Positions 1 to 8,115 of a stretch of 51,583 nucleotides of DNA are shown piece after piece; within the stretch, counting starts at the first letter, position 1; each line of letters opens with the position of its first letter. Source of the DNA: Clostridia bacterium (GTDB lineage Bacteria > Bacillota > Clostridia > Christensenellales > Aristaeellaceae). The stretch covers positions 1-51,583 of the forward strand of contig JAUMVG010000018.1 in NCBI GenBank assembly GCA_030530315.1, read 5' to 3'. The notes beneath the pieces were generated by a model that saw nothing but the letters and a program-made list of their open reading frames with translations, was not told the origin of the DNA and did no database searches. Position numbers and translations under genes: made by a program.

Positions 1-52
1 GGTCGCCGGGCAAGGGAGCGGAGCGAGTTGCGCAGCACGGCGACAATCATGG

Positions 53-58
53 TATAAT
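53..58 (+). promoter_or_regulatory. Putative -10 box upstream of aspartate kinase
   Basis: A TATAAT hexamer lies 37 nt before the likely start of the aspartate kinase. A TTGCGC at 28-33 could be the -35, but the 19-nt spacer is long, so the promoter is only moderately supported. Confidence 0.45.
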
Positions 59-94
59 AACTTGGAATAAAGAAGCAAAAGAGTGATCCTGATA

Positions 95-1417
95 ATGAGC
101 ATTACCGTTGCCAAATTCGGCGGCACCTCGCTGTGCGATGCGCAGCAGTTCAGGAAGGTGCGCGACATCATCCTCAGCGACCCCAGTCGCCGCTTCATCG
201 TGGCCTCCGCGCCGGGCAAGCGCTTCGACGCAGATGAGAAGGTCACCGATCTGCTGCTGAAATGCCACGCGGCGGCGACGGTCGGGGCCAGCTTTGAAAC
301 CCCATTCAGGCAGATCCGCAAGCGCTTTCACGAGATCATCAAGGCACTGGGCGTCGCCTTCCCGCTGGACCAGGAGATGGAAACCCTGCGCCAGCGCCTG
401 GAGCGGGACCCCCAGGCGGACTACGCCGCCAGCCGGGGCGAATACCTCTCCGCCCGCATACTGGCCTGCTACCTGGGCTTCACCTTCGTAGATCCGGAAT
501 GGTGCGTGTGCTTTGACGCCAGCGGCAAACTGGACCTGCCCATGACCCGGCGCACGATGTCCGCCGCGCTGCGGCCCCTTGAGAACGCGGTGATCGCAGG
601 CTTCTATGGCGCGGACATGAACGGCCGCATCTGCACCCTCTCCCGGGGCGGCTCCGACGTGACCGGCAGCCTTGCCGCCGCCGCCATACAGGCCGACCTG
701 TACGAGAACTGGACCGACGTCTCGGGCCTGCTGGCCACGGACCCCCGAATCGTGGAGTCCGCCAAGACGGTGCAGTACGTCACCTATCGCGAGCTCCGAA
801 CACTGTCCTACATGGGCGCGTCTGTGCTGCACACCGACGCGGTGATGCCGGTGTCGGACCTGGACATTCCCATCAACATTCGCAACACCAACCGCCCCGG
901 CGACCCCGGCACCATCATCGTCCGCCGCCTGCCCAAGGGCGAAAAAAAGGACCCCATCATCGGCGTGGCGGGGCGCAAGGGCATGTCGGTGATCCAGGTG
1001 GAGAAGGTCATGGTCAGCGACGGCTCCGGATTCACGGCCATACTTCTGGACATGCTGAAAAACCGCCAACTCCCGTTTGAACAGTGCCTGACCGGCATCG
1101 ACACCGTGACGCTGGTGATCCGAAGCGACCTGCTGGCGCCCTGCAAGGTGGAGCTGTTCGACGAAATTCGCCGGGTGCTGTCCCCCGACTACCTGGGCCT
1201 TACGGAAAACCTGTCCATGATCGCCGTCGTGGGCGAACGCGGCACCGAGTCCAGCGACGCCAACGCCAAGGTGCTGGCCGCCCTGTCCCGGGCCGGCCTG
1301 CCCATCAACACCATCAATCAAGGCGCGGGCAAGCTCAACCTGCTGATCGGCGTGCCCGAGGAAAAATACGAGGACGCGATCCGCGCCATCTACCACACCA
1401 TTGACGATGAGGCGTAA
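95..1417 (+). CDS. lysC: Aspartate kinase
   Basis: Phosphorylates L-aspartate to aspartyl-4-phosphate, the first step to lysine, threonine and methionine; cytosolic. The N-terminal kinase domain opens with the signature KFGGTS and has the later RGGSDVTGS substrate loop near residue 190. The C-terminal ~140 residues carry two ACT-like segments (around VIQVEKVMV and SMIAVVGERG), which in this family bind lysine or threonine for feedback control. Length (440 aa) suits a monofunctional aspartate kinase; no homoserine dehydrogenase domain follows. I place the start at the ATG at 95 because MSITVAKFGG matches the family N-terminus; an in-frame GTG at 83 would add four residues. The Shine-Dalgarno is weak (AAAGAG-like). 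No lysine riboswitch fits in the 94 nt upstream. The gene stands alone in this window. Confidence 0.93.
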   Translation: MSITVAKFGGTSLCDAQQFRKVRDIILSDPSRRFIVASAPGKRFDADEKVTDLLLKCHAAATVGASFETPFRQIRKRFHEIIKALGVAFPLDQEMETLRQRLERDPQADYAASRGEYLSARILACYLGFTFVDPEWCVCFDASGKLDLPMTRRTMSAALRPLENAVIAGFYGADMNGRICTLSRGGSDVTGSLAAAAIQADLYENWTDVSGLLATDPRIVESAKTVQYVTYRELRTLSYMGASVLHTDAVMPVSDLDIPINIRNTNRPGDPGTIIVRRLPKGEKKDPIIGVAGRKGMSVIQVEKVMVSDGSGFTAILLDMLKNRQLPFEQCLTGIDTVTLVIRSDLLAPCKVELFDEIRRVLSPDYLGLTENLSMIAVVGERGTESSDANAKVLAALSRAGLPINTINQGAGKLNLLIGVPEEKYEDAIRAIYHTIDDEA

Positions 1418-1693
1418 CCCTTTGCCATTCGTCGCTTTCGGCACATATTGGGCTTTTCACGGATTGTTGTGGGATTTTCCCCTCTCAGACGCGGCTACGC
1501 CGTGCCAGCTCTCCCCCCATCGGGGGCGAGCCAAGCACGGATCGCCACGCTCTCTCACATCGCCCCCTGTGAAGAGGGCCGCAGCGACAGGAGAACCGCA
1601 CGGTGTGCTGTTCTCAGCGAAGCTGGGCCGCTCATGCCCCCGTCAGGTACCCGTGGCCGAGGGCCTATCGAAGCGTTCAGGATGGAGAAGGGG

Positions 1694-1747
1694 CATTCAT
1701 ACAAAGACCTGATTAAAATGAGACTGAATCAGGTCTTTGTATGAATG
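1694..1747. repeat. Perfect 21-bp inverted repeat
   Basis: The arms 1694-1714 and 1727-1747 are exact reverse complements (inner part CAAAGACCTGATT / AATCAGGTCTTTG) with a 12-nt loop. The arms are AT-rich compared with the genes around them and there is no T-run on either side, so it is not a standard intrinsic terminator, though it could still end the aspartate kinase transcript 277 nt upstream or be a mobile-element scar. Confidence 0.75.
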
Positions 1748-1828
1748 ACAAATGATTGCCGGCGTGTCCCTTCGGATCCCGCCGACCCAAAAAGCTTCCC
1801 GATTTGCGAATCAGATACAATTCCAACA

Positions 1829-1871
1829 AAAGGGCACTCCATTTTCTGTTACAGAAAACAGAGTGCCCTTT
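1829..1871 (-). terminator. Intrinsic terminator of the 1887-2849 oxidoreductase
   Basis: The arms AAAGGGCACTC (1829-1839) and GAGTGCCCTTT (1861-1871) pair perfectly, and the inside also pairs (TTTTCTG with CAGAAAA). On the minus strand the stem begins 15 nt after the stop codon and is followed by TTTTG. Confidence 0.8.
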
Positions 1872-1886
1872 GCTTCCTTCCATCTG

Positions 1887-2849
1887 TCAGCGCAGCGCTT
1901 CATGGATTTGACGGATGTATCCCGCCGCCTGCAGGGTGGCGCCGTGCGGCACGACCGCGCTTTCCAGCTTCCCCGCGCGGATACAGCGCATCACCTCTTC
2001 GATTTCGTAGACGAAGCCGTTCCGCGTCCGGGAATCGACAAAGCGCTCCGCCTCCCGTCCGTCCGCGTCGAACAGGATCGCCGACTGCGCCATATGCGGC
2101 TTGGGGACGACGATCCTGCCCCTTGTCCCGCACAGCGTCATGCGCTCCTCGAGCCGGGATGCCAGCGTAGCCCGCACCGTCGCGGGCAGGCCTCCGGACA
2201 GGCTCAGCAGCAGCGCCTCCGTCTCGTCCACGCCCGAAGGCGCGGCGGTGACCCTGGCGCTCATTCTCTCAATCGTCCGCCCGGTGACCCAGGGCAGGAT
2301 GTGCAGCGCGTACACTGTCAGATCGTTGGCCGCGCCTCCGCCCAGCGCCGGATTAAAATAGCGGTTAGCCATATCCCTCGGCGGCGCGAATCCGACATCA
2401 AAATCGGCGCAGACGAGTTCCCCGATCCGCCCTGACATCAGCCAGGATCGCGCCTGACGGAGCGCCGGCAGGAACAGGCTCCAAAGCGCCTCCATCGAGA
2501 ACGCGCCCCGCGCCTCCGCCTTGCTGAAGAAGTTCCCCGCTTCCCCGTCGTCTGAAAACATCGCCTTCTCGCACAGCACCGGCATGCCATGGTCTGCGCA
2601 CAGCGCCGACAGGCGCGCATGGCTGTCGCAGGTCGTGGCGATATAGGCGCAACCCGGCCGCTCGGCTTTCAGCATGCTTTCGTAGTCGCCATAGGCCCTT
2701 TCAATGCCGTTGTTCCTCGCAAACACTTCCGCGCGCGCCAGGCTCTTGCTGGCAACCGCCGCAATCTCACAGCCATCGACCATCGCCCCGGCGCTTGCGA
2801 ATTTCCTGGCGATGTTTCCCGCGCCGAGTATGCAAAACTTGAATGGCAT
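1887..2849 (-). CDS. Gfo/Idh/MocA-family NAD(P)-dependent oxidoreductase
   Basis: A 320-aa protein with an N-terminal Rossmann fold (CILGAGNIARKFAS, a GxGxIA nucleotide loop) and the C-terminal alpha/beta domain of the Gfo/Idh/MocA family. The variant family motif CEKAMFSD stands where EKP is usual. The segment MEALWSLFLPALRQARSW resembles the dihydrodiol-dehydrogenase-like branch (EAMWTRFLPA...). Substrate unknown; the family oxidises or reduces sugars, sugar acids or diols. The start at 2849 is chosen because GGAGGG lies just upstream; an in-frame ORF extending to 2981 has no homology there. It is monocistronic, with its own promoter and terminator. Confidence 0.85.
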   Translation of the reverse strand: MPFKFCILGAGNIARKFASAGAMVDGCEIAAVASKSLARAEVFARNNGIERAYGDYESMLKAERPGCAYIATTCDSHARLSALCADHGMPVLCEKAMFSDDGEAGNFFSKAEARGAFSMEALWSLFLPALRQARSWLMSGRIGELVCADFDVGFAPPRDMANRYFNPALGGGAANDLTVYALHILPWVTGRTIERMSARVTAAPSGVDETEALLLSLSGGLPATVRATLASRLEERMTLCGTRGRIVVPKPHMAQSAILFDADGREAERFVDSRTRNGFVYEIEEVMRCIRAGKLESAVVPHGATLQAAGYIRQIHEALR

Positions 2850-2870
2850 TCCATCACCCTCCGTCTGTAC

Positions 2871-2906
2871 CAGTATTATATCATCTGCGGAGAAAAAAAC
2901 AAGTCG
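2871..2906 (-). promoter_or_regulatory. Sigma-A promoter for the 1887-2849 gene
   Basis: On the minus strand TTGTTT is followed after about 16 nt by TATAAT, roughly 25 nt before the GGAGGG Shine-Dalgarno sequence. Confidence 0.65.
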
Positions 2907-2954
2907 ATGACCGGTGCCTTCATGAACGCCCAGGCCGATTCGCCTGAAATGACA

Positions 2955-2999
2955 AATCCCCGGAACGCCCCTGCTATTCACAGGATTGTTCCGGGGATT
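2955..2999. repeat. Palindromic hairpin repeat, copy 1
   Basis: The outer arms AATCCCCGGAAC / GTTCCGGGGATT enclose an inner stem CCTGC / ACAGG around TATTC, with one C-A mismatch at its top. Near-identical copies lie at 16711-16753 and 44246-44290. It sits downstream of the minus-strand gene ending at 3282 and just upstream of the promoter at 2871-2906, so a terminator role for the 3-14 kb operon is plausible. Confidence 0.85.
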
Positions 3000-3281
3000 C
3001 GGTGTCGGACGATAATGGGTTCAGATGCCTTGAAGCGGGTGATGGCGCCCGCTTTGGATTTCACCGCCCGTGCCCCTGGGAGCTGGTAACGGCAAGCCGT
3101 CTTTTTTATTACCGACTCGGGGATTTTTCGCCTTGCGCCCATTTTTCAATAACAGTAACGCCGGCTGCGGTACGTTGCCATGGCCCTGTTCTCCATACCG
3201 CCCCGAAAAATGCGCTGTCCGCGCCTTCCGCCTTCCCCGCTTTATCCCCATGGGCCAACCGCTCCGAGAAGCGCTTTCTTC
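3000..3281. repeat. Intergenic region containing a diverged ~130-nt repeat (copy A)
   Basis: Roughly 3050-3180 matches 28130-28260: CTGGTAACGGCAAGCC here against CTGGTGACGGCAAGCC there, and TTTTTCAATAACAGTAACGC against TTTTTCAATGATGGTGACGC, with GCTTTGGAT shared further left. The complement could encode a short protein tail (AAGVTVIEKWAQ then stop, against AGVTIIEKLVQNE then stop in copy B), so both may be remnants of one gene 3' end. No intact gene is present. Confidence 0.55.
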
Positions 3282-4325
3282 TCAGGACCAACCGGCAAGC
3301 TTCCTGAACAGATCACGGAATATCGGGTTTCGATGGCAGAAATACGCCTCACGAATCAGGTGCCTTCGCTCATCATGTGCCCAATGGCTGTCGTCTGTCA
3401 ACAGCGGGCTGTGCGTCAACTTCGTAGGTACCCATTCAGGCTGGATCAAGTAGGCGATGGTGGACACATCCCATATCTCCTTGCCCCAGGCAAAGGAATC
3501 ATCGGTGTATTCGCGCACCTCCTGAAGCAGCATGTCGCACAACGCGTTCTTTCCGCTCAGCCATCGCTCCAGCTCGGGAATGCTGGTTAGCAAATGCGAA
3601 GCGACACCCAAGCAGGGAATCAGCGTCAGTGGAACGCCGCAGTCGAATAGAATGCGTGCCGCCGGAACATCTTGCGACAGGTTGAATTCCTGCGCATAAG
3701 GAAAACATGTGGTGTGTCCGCCAAGCCATATAACCGATATTTTCCGGGCAATCGAGGGTTTCTTGAGCAACGCAGACGCGATGTTCGTGCAAGCGCCAAT
3801 AGCTGCCACGAACAATGGCCTGTCGTCGGGCTGCGCCATGGCCAGCTCGATCAGGTTGTCAACCGCCTCACATTGTACCGGCGTGTTCCCATCCCGCAAG
3901 TATTCTCTTGCGCCACGACAAATGCGCACCTCTCCGGATCTCCCCATTGCGGTCAGCAGGCGCACTATTTCTTCATAGCTCTTCTCCATGCCATCTGCGG
4001 GACTCGACGATCGACTGTTGAAAAACGGGGCCGCATGAATTGCCCGCAGGTTGATACGCTCAGGCGAGAGCAGAGCGTATGGCGCCACACGCTTCGCTGC
4101 TTCAATGGGATCCTCGCCATTCACCAGTGTATTGGCCGTATCCAGGCAAACGCCGGTCAGATGGCTTCCCGTCGCCTCGATTACCCTTAGCACGTCGAAC
4201 GTGGCGTCACTGTGGTCTTCGATATTGATGCGTGACCCGTATTTTTCCAGCGTGGGGCGAAGCCGGTTTAAACACCATGTCGGGGCTGCCGACATGGTGT
4301 TTAGTATGGGCTCTCCTTCTCGCAC
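3282..4325 (-). pseudogene. Chimeric ORF: sugar-isomerase fragment fused to an N-truncated nucleoside hydrolase
   Basis: One open frame of 347 codons from a GTG at 4325. Residues ~20-83 (LEKYGSRINIEDHSDAT..., VCLDTANTL) match the middle of xylose-isomerase-like TIM-barrel sugar isomerases/epimerases. From about residue 84 on (ALLSPERINLRAIHAAPFFN...) the protein is a nucleoside hydrolase of the inosine-uridine family, continuing to a normal C-terminus. The hydrolase part starts just after the place where its family has the DTDxGxxxDD calcium and catalytic motif, so that motif is missing; the TIM part lacks both ends. The join falls at YALLSPER, where the families would read ...APY and ...AYALLSPER. 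I infer an internal deletion that fused two neighbouring operon genes. Assembly error is the main alternative. It is the last ORF of the TRAP operon, 18 nt after the LarA-like gene. Confidence 0.7.
4269..4303. repeat. Perfect 15-bp inverted repeat inside the 5' end of the chimeric ORF
   Basis: The arms TAAACACCATGTCGG (4269-4283) and CCGACATGGTGTTTA (4289-4303) enclose a 5-nt loop. It starts 41 nt after the LarA-like stop codon on the minus strand, as a transcription stop or a deletion scar would. There is no T-run. Confidence 0.8.
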
Positions 4326-4343
4326 CGAACGTGGTTCTTGCGG

Positions 4344-5600
4344 CTACTCTCCTTTTCGAATCCACGGCAGCGTCGAGCCGCCGTAGGGCATGGCCAGCAC
4401 CGTCGCATTCGGCCCATATTTCCGCAGCGATTCATCCAGCGCCGCCTGAACGGAATGCGCAGGCTTCATGAAGATGCGCCTGACCAGGTCGTCCTCCAAA
4501 TCGCTCACCAGGATGATCTCCGCCTTCTGCATCACCATGGCGATGGCCGCGGCTTTGTGCCCGCCCAGCTGAAACTGCCTGCCGATGCGCTCGATCATGC
4601 TTTCCGGAGTCGGCGCGGAGAGCATCCATTCCTCAAACACCTTCTGGCCCAGGCCTTCCCAGCAGCTTCCGATCAGTATGATCGTGCCGCCCGGCTTCAC
4701 CGCGTGCTTGGCGTTATCCAATGCCTTTTGCGTCTGGTACAGGTTCAGATCCTTGGGCGCTCCGCCCTGGGAAACAATGACGATGTCCGCCCTTTGATCA
4801 AGCTCCTTTCTGTACATTCGGTCCAGGAACGCGCATCCGGCGCGGTGGGCCCGGATCCAATCGCCCGCCACGGCCCGAACGATGTGCTTGTGTTCATCCA
4901 GCACGACGTTGACGATGAAATCCACGCCCACCATGGCCGTCGCCTGCTCCAGGTCCTGGCGGAGAGGGTTGTCGTCCAGATTGCCCGTGCAGGCCGCCTC
5001 CTGAACCATCAGACTGTGGTTGCGTTGGATCGCTTCCTGCGTGGAGCAGCCCGGCATGATCGCCTTTGCGCCGCCGGAATAGCCGGCAAAATAGTGGTAT
5101 TCGATATTCCCCAGGCAGATGCGCCGATCCGCCTCGGCCACCACGCGGGTGATGTTCACCGGCGTCCCGCGCTCGGTCGTCCCAAACTGCACGCAATCCT
5201 CGCGGTCGCTGTCCACGCAGCGGATCTCCCGCCAGGCCCTCTCCCCCGCAAGCTGCCGACGCTCCTGTTCCGTATGGGGGCGATGACTTCCCAGCGCGAA
5301 AACCAGGGTAATGTCTTCCGGCCGGCATCCCGCCTCATACAGCTCGTCCAGCACCGCCGGCAGGATGCGCTGCGACGGGCAGGGGCGCGTGATATCGCTG
5401 GTGATAATGGCGATCCTCTCGCCGCTGCCGACGATATCCCTCAGCCTGGGCGTGCCGATCGGCTCGTTCAGGGCCCTGCGCACCTCGGCCTCGTCCGTAA
5501 GCCCACAGGGGATATCGTTTGCCGTCAGTATGCCCATCAGGTTGCCGTCCGGCACCTCCGCGACCTGCGTCCCCCTGCCAAAGCCAAATTCAATTCTCAC
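4344..5600 (-). CDS. LarA-like nickel-dependent 2-hydroxyacid racemase/epimerase
   Basis: A 418-aa member of the lactate racemase (DUF2088) family. Visible family motifs are IITSDITRPCPS near residue 68, FALGSHRPHT near 105, and the cofactor-region segment NIEYHYFAGYSGGAKAIMPG near 180-200. LarA enzymes use a nickel pincer cofactor to racemise lactate, and paralogues epimerise other 2-hydroxyacids by hydride transfer. No larB, larC or larE cofactor genes are in the window, so the cofactor would have to come from elsewhere. Start GTG at 5600, with GAGGGAG upstream; 30 nt after the PGK stop codon. In this operon it probably sets the C2 stereochemistry of the imported acid; the substrate is not evident from sequence. 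Confidence 0.87.
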   Translation of the reverse strand: MRIEFGFGRGTQVAEVPDGNLMGILTANDIPCGLTDEAEVRRALNEPIGTPRLRDIVGSGERIAIITSDITRPCPSQRILPAVLDELYEAGCRPEDITLVFALGSHRPHTEQERRQLAGERAWREIRCVDSDREDCVQFGTTERGTPVNITRVVAEADRRICLGNIEYHYFAGYSGGAKAIMPGCSTQEAIQRNHSLMVQEAACTGNLDDNPLRQDLEQATAMVGVDFIVNVVLDEHKHIVRAVAGDWIRAHRAGCAFLDRMYRKELDQRADIVIVSQGGAPKDLNLYQTQKALDNAKHAVKPGGTIILIGSCWEGLGQKVFEEWMLSAPTPESMIERIGRQFQLGGHKAAAIAMVMQKAEIILVSDLEDDLVRRIFMKPAHSVQAALDESLRKYGPNATVLAMPYGGSTLPWIRKGE

Positions 5601-5630
5601 ACCGCATCACTCCCTCATCGCTCCGTCTTC

Positions 5631-6887
5631 TCATTGAGGCGGAAACGCGCTTGCGGCATGCCGGAGCGCCTTGACCACCGGCAATTCCTCCCCGGTCAGG
5701 AAGCGAATCAGCGCGCCGCCGCCCGTGCACATGTAGTCGATCTTCCCGGTCACGCCGTACTTCTTCGCCGCTGTCACGCTGTCGCCGCCGCCGACCACGG
5801 TATAGGCAGGCGTCCGGGCCAGGGTTTCAAAGAGCACCTTCGTTCCATACTCGCTCGCTTCCGCCTCAAACACACCCAGCGGGCCGTTGGCGAACACCGT
5901 CTTGACCTTCATGAGCCTTTCCGCGTAGCTCAGCGCAGTTTCACTGCCAATGTCCACGGCGTTGAAGTCCCTTGGAATCGAGCCAATCCTCGCCTCCTCC
6001 CGCCTGCCTTCAACGACCTGCGCCAGATCCGCAGGCAGGACGATCTTGTCCCCATACCTGTCCAGAAGGCTCCGGGATTTCCCGATGAAATCCCCGTATC
6101 CGGATTGCTCGATGAATGCCCGCGTGCCATCGCCTATCTGCTCGCCCTTTGCCGCCAGGAGTATCTCTCCCACCAGCCCGCCGGTAAGCACCAGATCCGC
6201 CGCGCCGGATTTCAACACCGTCTCCATCATCATGAACGCGTCGGAGATCTTGGCGCCTCCAAGCACGAACGCGCAGGGGTGCTCCGGCTGCTCCATCAGC
6301 CCGGATACCACGCAGTATTCCCTTTCAAACAGCCTTCCCATGGCGCTTGGCAGCACCTGTTCAAAGCCGCACAGCGTCGGTTGGTCCCTGTGCGCCGCGG
6401 CAAAGGCATCGCATACATAGAGATCCGCCAGCGGCGCGAGCTTCGCAACCACCTGTGTCAATGCCTGCTGCTCATGGGTCAGGTGAAGGTTCATTTCAAA
6501 CAGCGTTTGCTCCTCGGAACAGAACCGCACATTATCGAGCAGCAGGATCTCGCCGTCCTTCATGTCCCCTATGGCCTGTCGGGCCGTCGGGCCGCACACA
6601 TCTTCGATCCAGCGGACTTCCCTGCCCAACAGTTCGGCAAGCACTTTGGCATGCGGGCGGGTACAGTAGAAATTCTTGTACTCGATGTCGCTGCCTTGAT
6701 GGGCCAGCAGGACCACTTTCGCGCCTTTGTCAGACAGCTCCCTGACCGTCGGCGCGCAGGCCGCGATGCGATGAACGCTCTTCAGCGTATCTGTCGAGCG
6801 ATCCACCGGCTGGTTCATGTCCACGCGGCACAGCACGGTTCGGCCGCGTACCTCGAAATCCTCCAGTGTACATATACCGTATCTCAC
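5631..6887 (-). CDS. pgk: Archaeal-type phosphoglycerate kinase
   Basis: A 418-aa phosphoglycerate kinase (3-phosphoglycerate + ATP <-> 1,3-bisphosphoglycerate + ADP). Family motifs in order: CRVDMNQPVD (substrate loop), VLLAHQG (where bacterial enzymes have SHLGRP), LLDNVRFCSEE, LGGAKISDA, ANGPLGVFE, VVGGGDSVTAAKKYG and CTGGGALIRFL. VLLAHQG and the whole N-terminal half read like the archaeal branch. The GTG at 6887 is chosen as start because GGAGGTG lies 6 nt upstream; an ORF extending to 6926 would place that site inside the gene. It follows the type II GAPDH gene, from which a small terminator-like hairpin separates it. Acting on a four-carbon analogue instead of phosphoglycerate is possible. 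Confidence 0.9.
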   Translation of the reverse strand: MRYGICTLEDFEVRGRTVLCRVDMNQPVDRSTDTLKSVHRIAACAPTVRELSDKGAKVVLLAHQGSDIEYKNFYCTRPHAKVLAELLGREVRWIEDVCGPTARQAIGDMKDGEILLLDNVRFCSEEQTLFEMNLHLTHEQQALTQVVAKLAPLADLYVCDAFAAAHRDQPTLCGFEQVLPSAMGRLFEREYCVVSGLMEQPEHPCAFVLGGAKISDAFMMMETVLKSGAADLVLTGGLVGEILLAAKGEQIGDGTRAFIEQSGYGDFIGKSRSLLDRYGDKIVLPADLAQVVEGRREEARIGSIPRDFNAVDIGSETALSYAERLMKVKTVFANGPLGVFEAEASEYGTKVLFETLARTPAYTVVGGGDSVTAAKKYGVTGKIDYMCTGGGALIRFLTGEELPVVKALRHAASAFPPQ

Positions 6888-6959
6888 GTCATTCACCTCC
6901 GACGATTGCGACGTGTCCCATAGCATCCCGTCAATCCCAAAAAGCGCCTTGAATCATCA

Positions 6960-7016
6960 ATAATTCCAAAAAAGAGGAGGGACCCCCGACAGGCGCCCCC
7001 CTCCGCAGCACAGTGC
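6960..7016 (-). terminator. Terminator-like hairpin between the GAPDH and PGK genes
   Basis: On the minus strand GGAGGG (within GCGGAGGGGGG) pairs with CCCTCC, followed by TCTTTTTTGG. The stem is only 6-7 bp, so it could give partial read-through and lower PGK expression relative to GAPDH. Confidence 0.45.
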
Positions 7017-8054
7017 TTACTTCTTGAACTTCCCGATTCCCAAATACCGGTTGGTCTCGGCCGTGCCTTCCTCGCGCGTCAGCTGCATGCGCATGGCCGC
7101 GCGAATGCCGTCGATGGTCTCCGGGATCGTCACGCTCTCCTGGGGAATGTTGATCGCGTACATGATGTCGTTTCCGCTCTCAACGATGGAATCCGACCAC
7201 AGGCCGATCTCATACATGTCTCCCCTGGGATTGCCCAGGTCGCGGGCGTATTTGAACAGCGAAGCGTTGCCCTTGAAGCCCTCGTCGATGCTCACCACGC
7301 GAATGCGCGGATGGGCCTGGAACACCGCCAGAGCTTCCTCGCGGGTAATCTTGCGTCCGTCCCTTCCGCTGGCCAGCACGGTGATGATGTGCCCGTGGGT
7401 CACCGGCGTGTGGACCAGTATGCCGGTGGCATCGACATGCGGCATGATCGTCATTAAATCCACCGCCTGGTGGCTCGGCGCCTTCTCCATCTGCAGCGCG
7501 TTGGTCAGGCCGCGATGATAATCACCGGGATCCGCGACGCGCCGAATGATCGTAATGGCGACCTTGCTCACGCCGTATGCGCGATCCAGCGCGTCCACCG
7601 AGCGGATCAAGCCCGTGGTGTTGCAGCTCGTCAGCTTCAGATAGTTCTGCCCGAGTCCCTTTTCGTAATTGGCATAGCCATGGAAGAACACATCCGCGAC
7701 GCTGTTCTTCTCGCCGCCCTGGAAGATGGCCTTGACGCCGGCCTTCTCATAGAGCACCTTGTTCTTCGCGCCGACACCGCCGGGGCTGCTGTCCAGCATG
7801 ATATCCACCTTGCCGATCAGGTCGGCGAAGGTGCCCGCCACGGGGATCCCCAGCGCGTCAAACTGCGACTTGTCCGCGCCATCCACCAGATAAAGGTCAT
7901 AGGGCATGCCCTTTTCGTGCAACGCCCGAATCGCCAGCGTCGGGGCCAGATCCGCAATGCCGACAAGCTCCATGTCGCCCTGAAGAGCCACGCCGTCCGC
8001 CAGCCTCTGACCGATGGTCCCGTAACCGGCTACGCCCACTCGTATCTTCGCCAT
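7017..8054 (-). CDS. Type II (archaeal-type) glyceraldehyde-3-phosphate dehydrogenase
   Basis: A 345-aa protein that matches archaeal phosphorylating GAPDH rather than the bacterial GapA family. It has a Rossmann start VGVAGYGTIGQR, then DSSPGGVGAKNK, AIFQGGEKN near residue 115, and the catalytic cysteine in TSCNTTGLIRS near residue 143, followed by RRVADPGDYHRG and HTPVTHGH. The enzyme converts glyceraldehyde-3-phosphate + NAD(P) + phosphate to 1,3-bisphosphoglycerate. Length and all key motifs look intact. GGAGG lies 8 nt before the ATG at 8054. Paired with an archaeal-type PGK in a TRAP operon, it may serve a dedicated catabolic route or act on an analogue such as erythrose-4-phosphate; sequence alone cannot decide. 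Confidence 0.9.
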   Translation of the reverse strand: MAKIRVGVAGYGTIGQRLADGVALQGDMELVGIADLAPTLAIRALHEKGMPYDLYLVDGADKSQFDALGIPVAGTFADLIGKVDIMLDSSPGGVGAKNKVLYEKAGVKAIFQGGEKNSVADVFFHGYANYEKGLGQNYLKLTSCNTTGLIRSVDALDRAYGVSKVAITIIRRVADPGDYHRGLTNALQMEKAPSHQAVDLMTIMPHVDATGILVHTPVTHGHIITVLASGRDGRKITREEALAVFQAHPRIRVVSIDEGFKGNASLFKYARDLGNPRGDMYEIGLWSDSIVESGNDIMYAINIPQESVTIPETIDGIRAAMRMQLTREEGTAETNRYLGIGKFKK

Positions 8055-8115
8055 CTGCGCTTCCTCCTTCTACCGCGATGTCATTCTCTTGTTCAACAGA
8101 ACCGACCCGTATCCA

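Larger units (their letters stand above)
1418..1886. other. Non-coding gap with a degenerate intergenic repeat
   Basis: No convincing gene. Around 1478-1540 there is a C-rich stretch (CCCCTCTCAGACGCGGCTAC, then a CCCCCATCGGGGG hairpin and GAGCCAAG) that resembles the short dispersed intergenic elements with 'CTCTCAGTC...CAGCTCCCCC...GGGGGAGCC' seen in many gut Firmicutes; this link is from memory. Short ORFs across it have no recognisable content. Two inverted repeats at its right end are listed separately. Confidence 0.45.

Noticed and set aside
47-1444. 465-codon open frame on the minus strand
   Set aside because: Antisense to the aspartate kinase; no recognisable domain.
4338-6923. 861-codon open frame on the + strand
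   Set aside because: Antisense to the LarA-like and PGK genes, both of which have complete family motifs; the antisense product has none.
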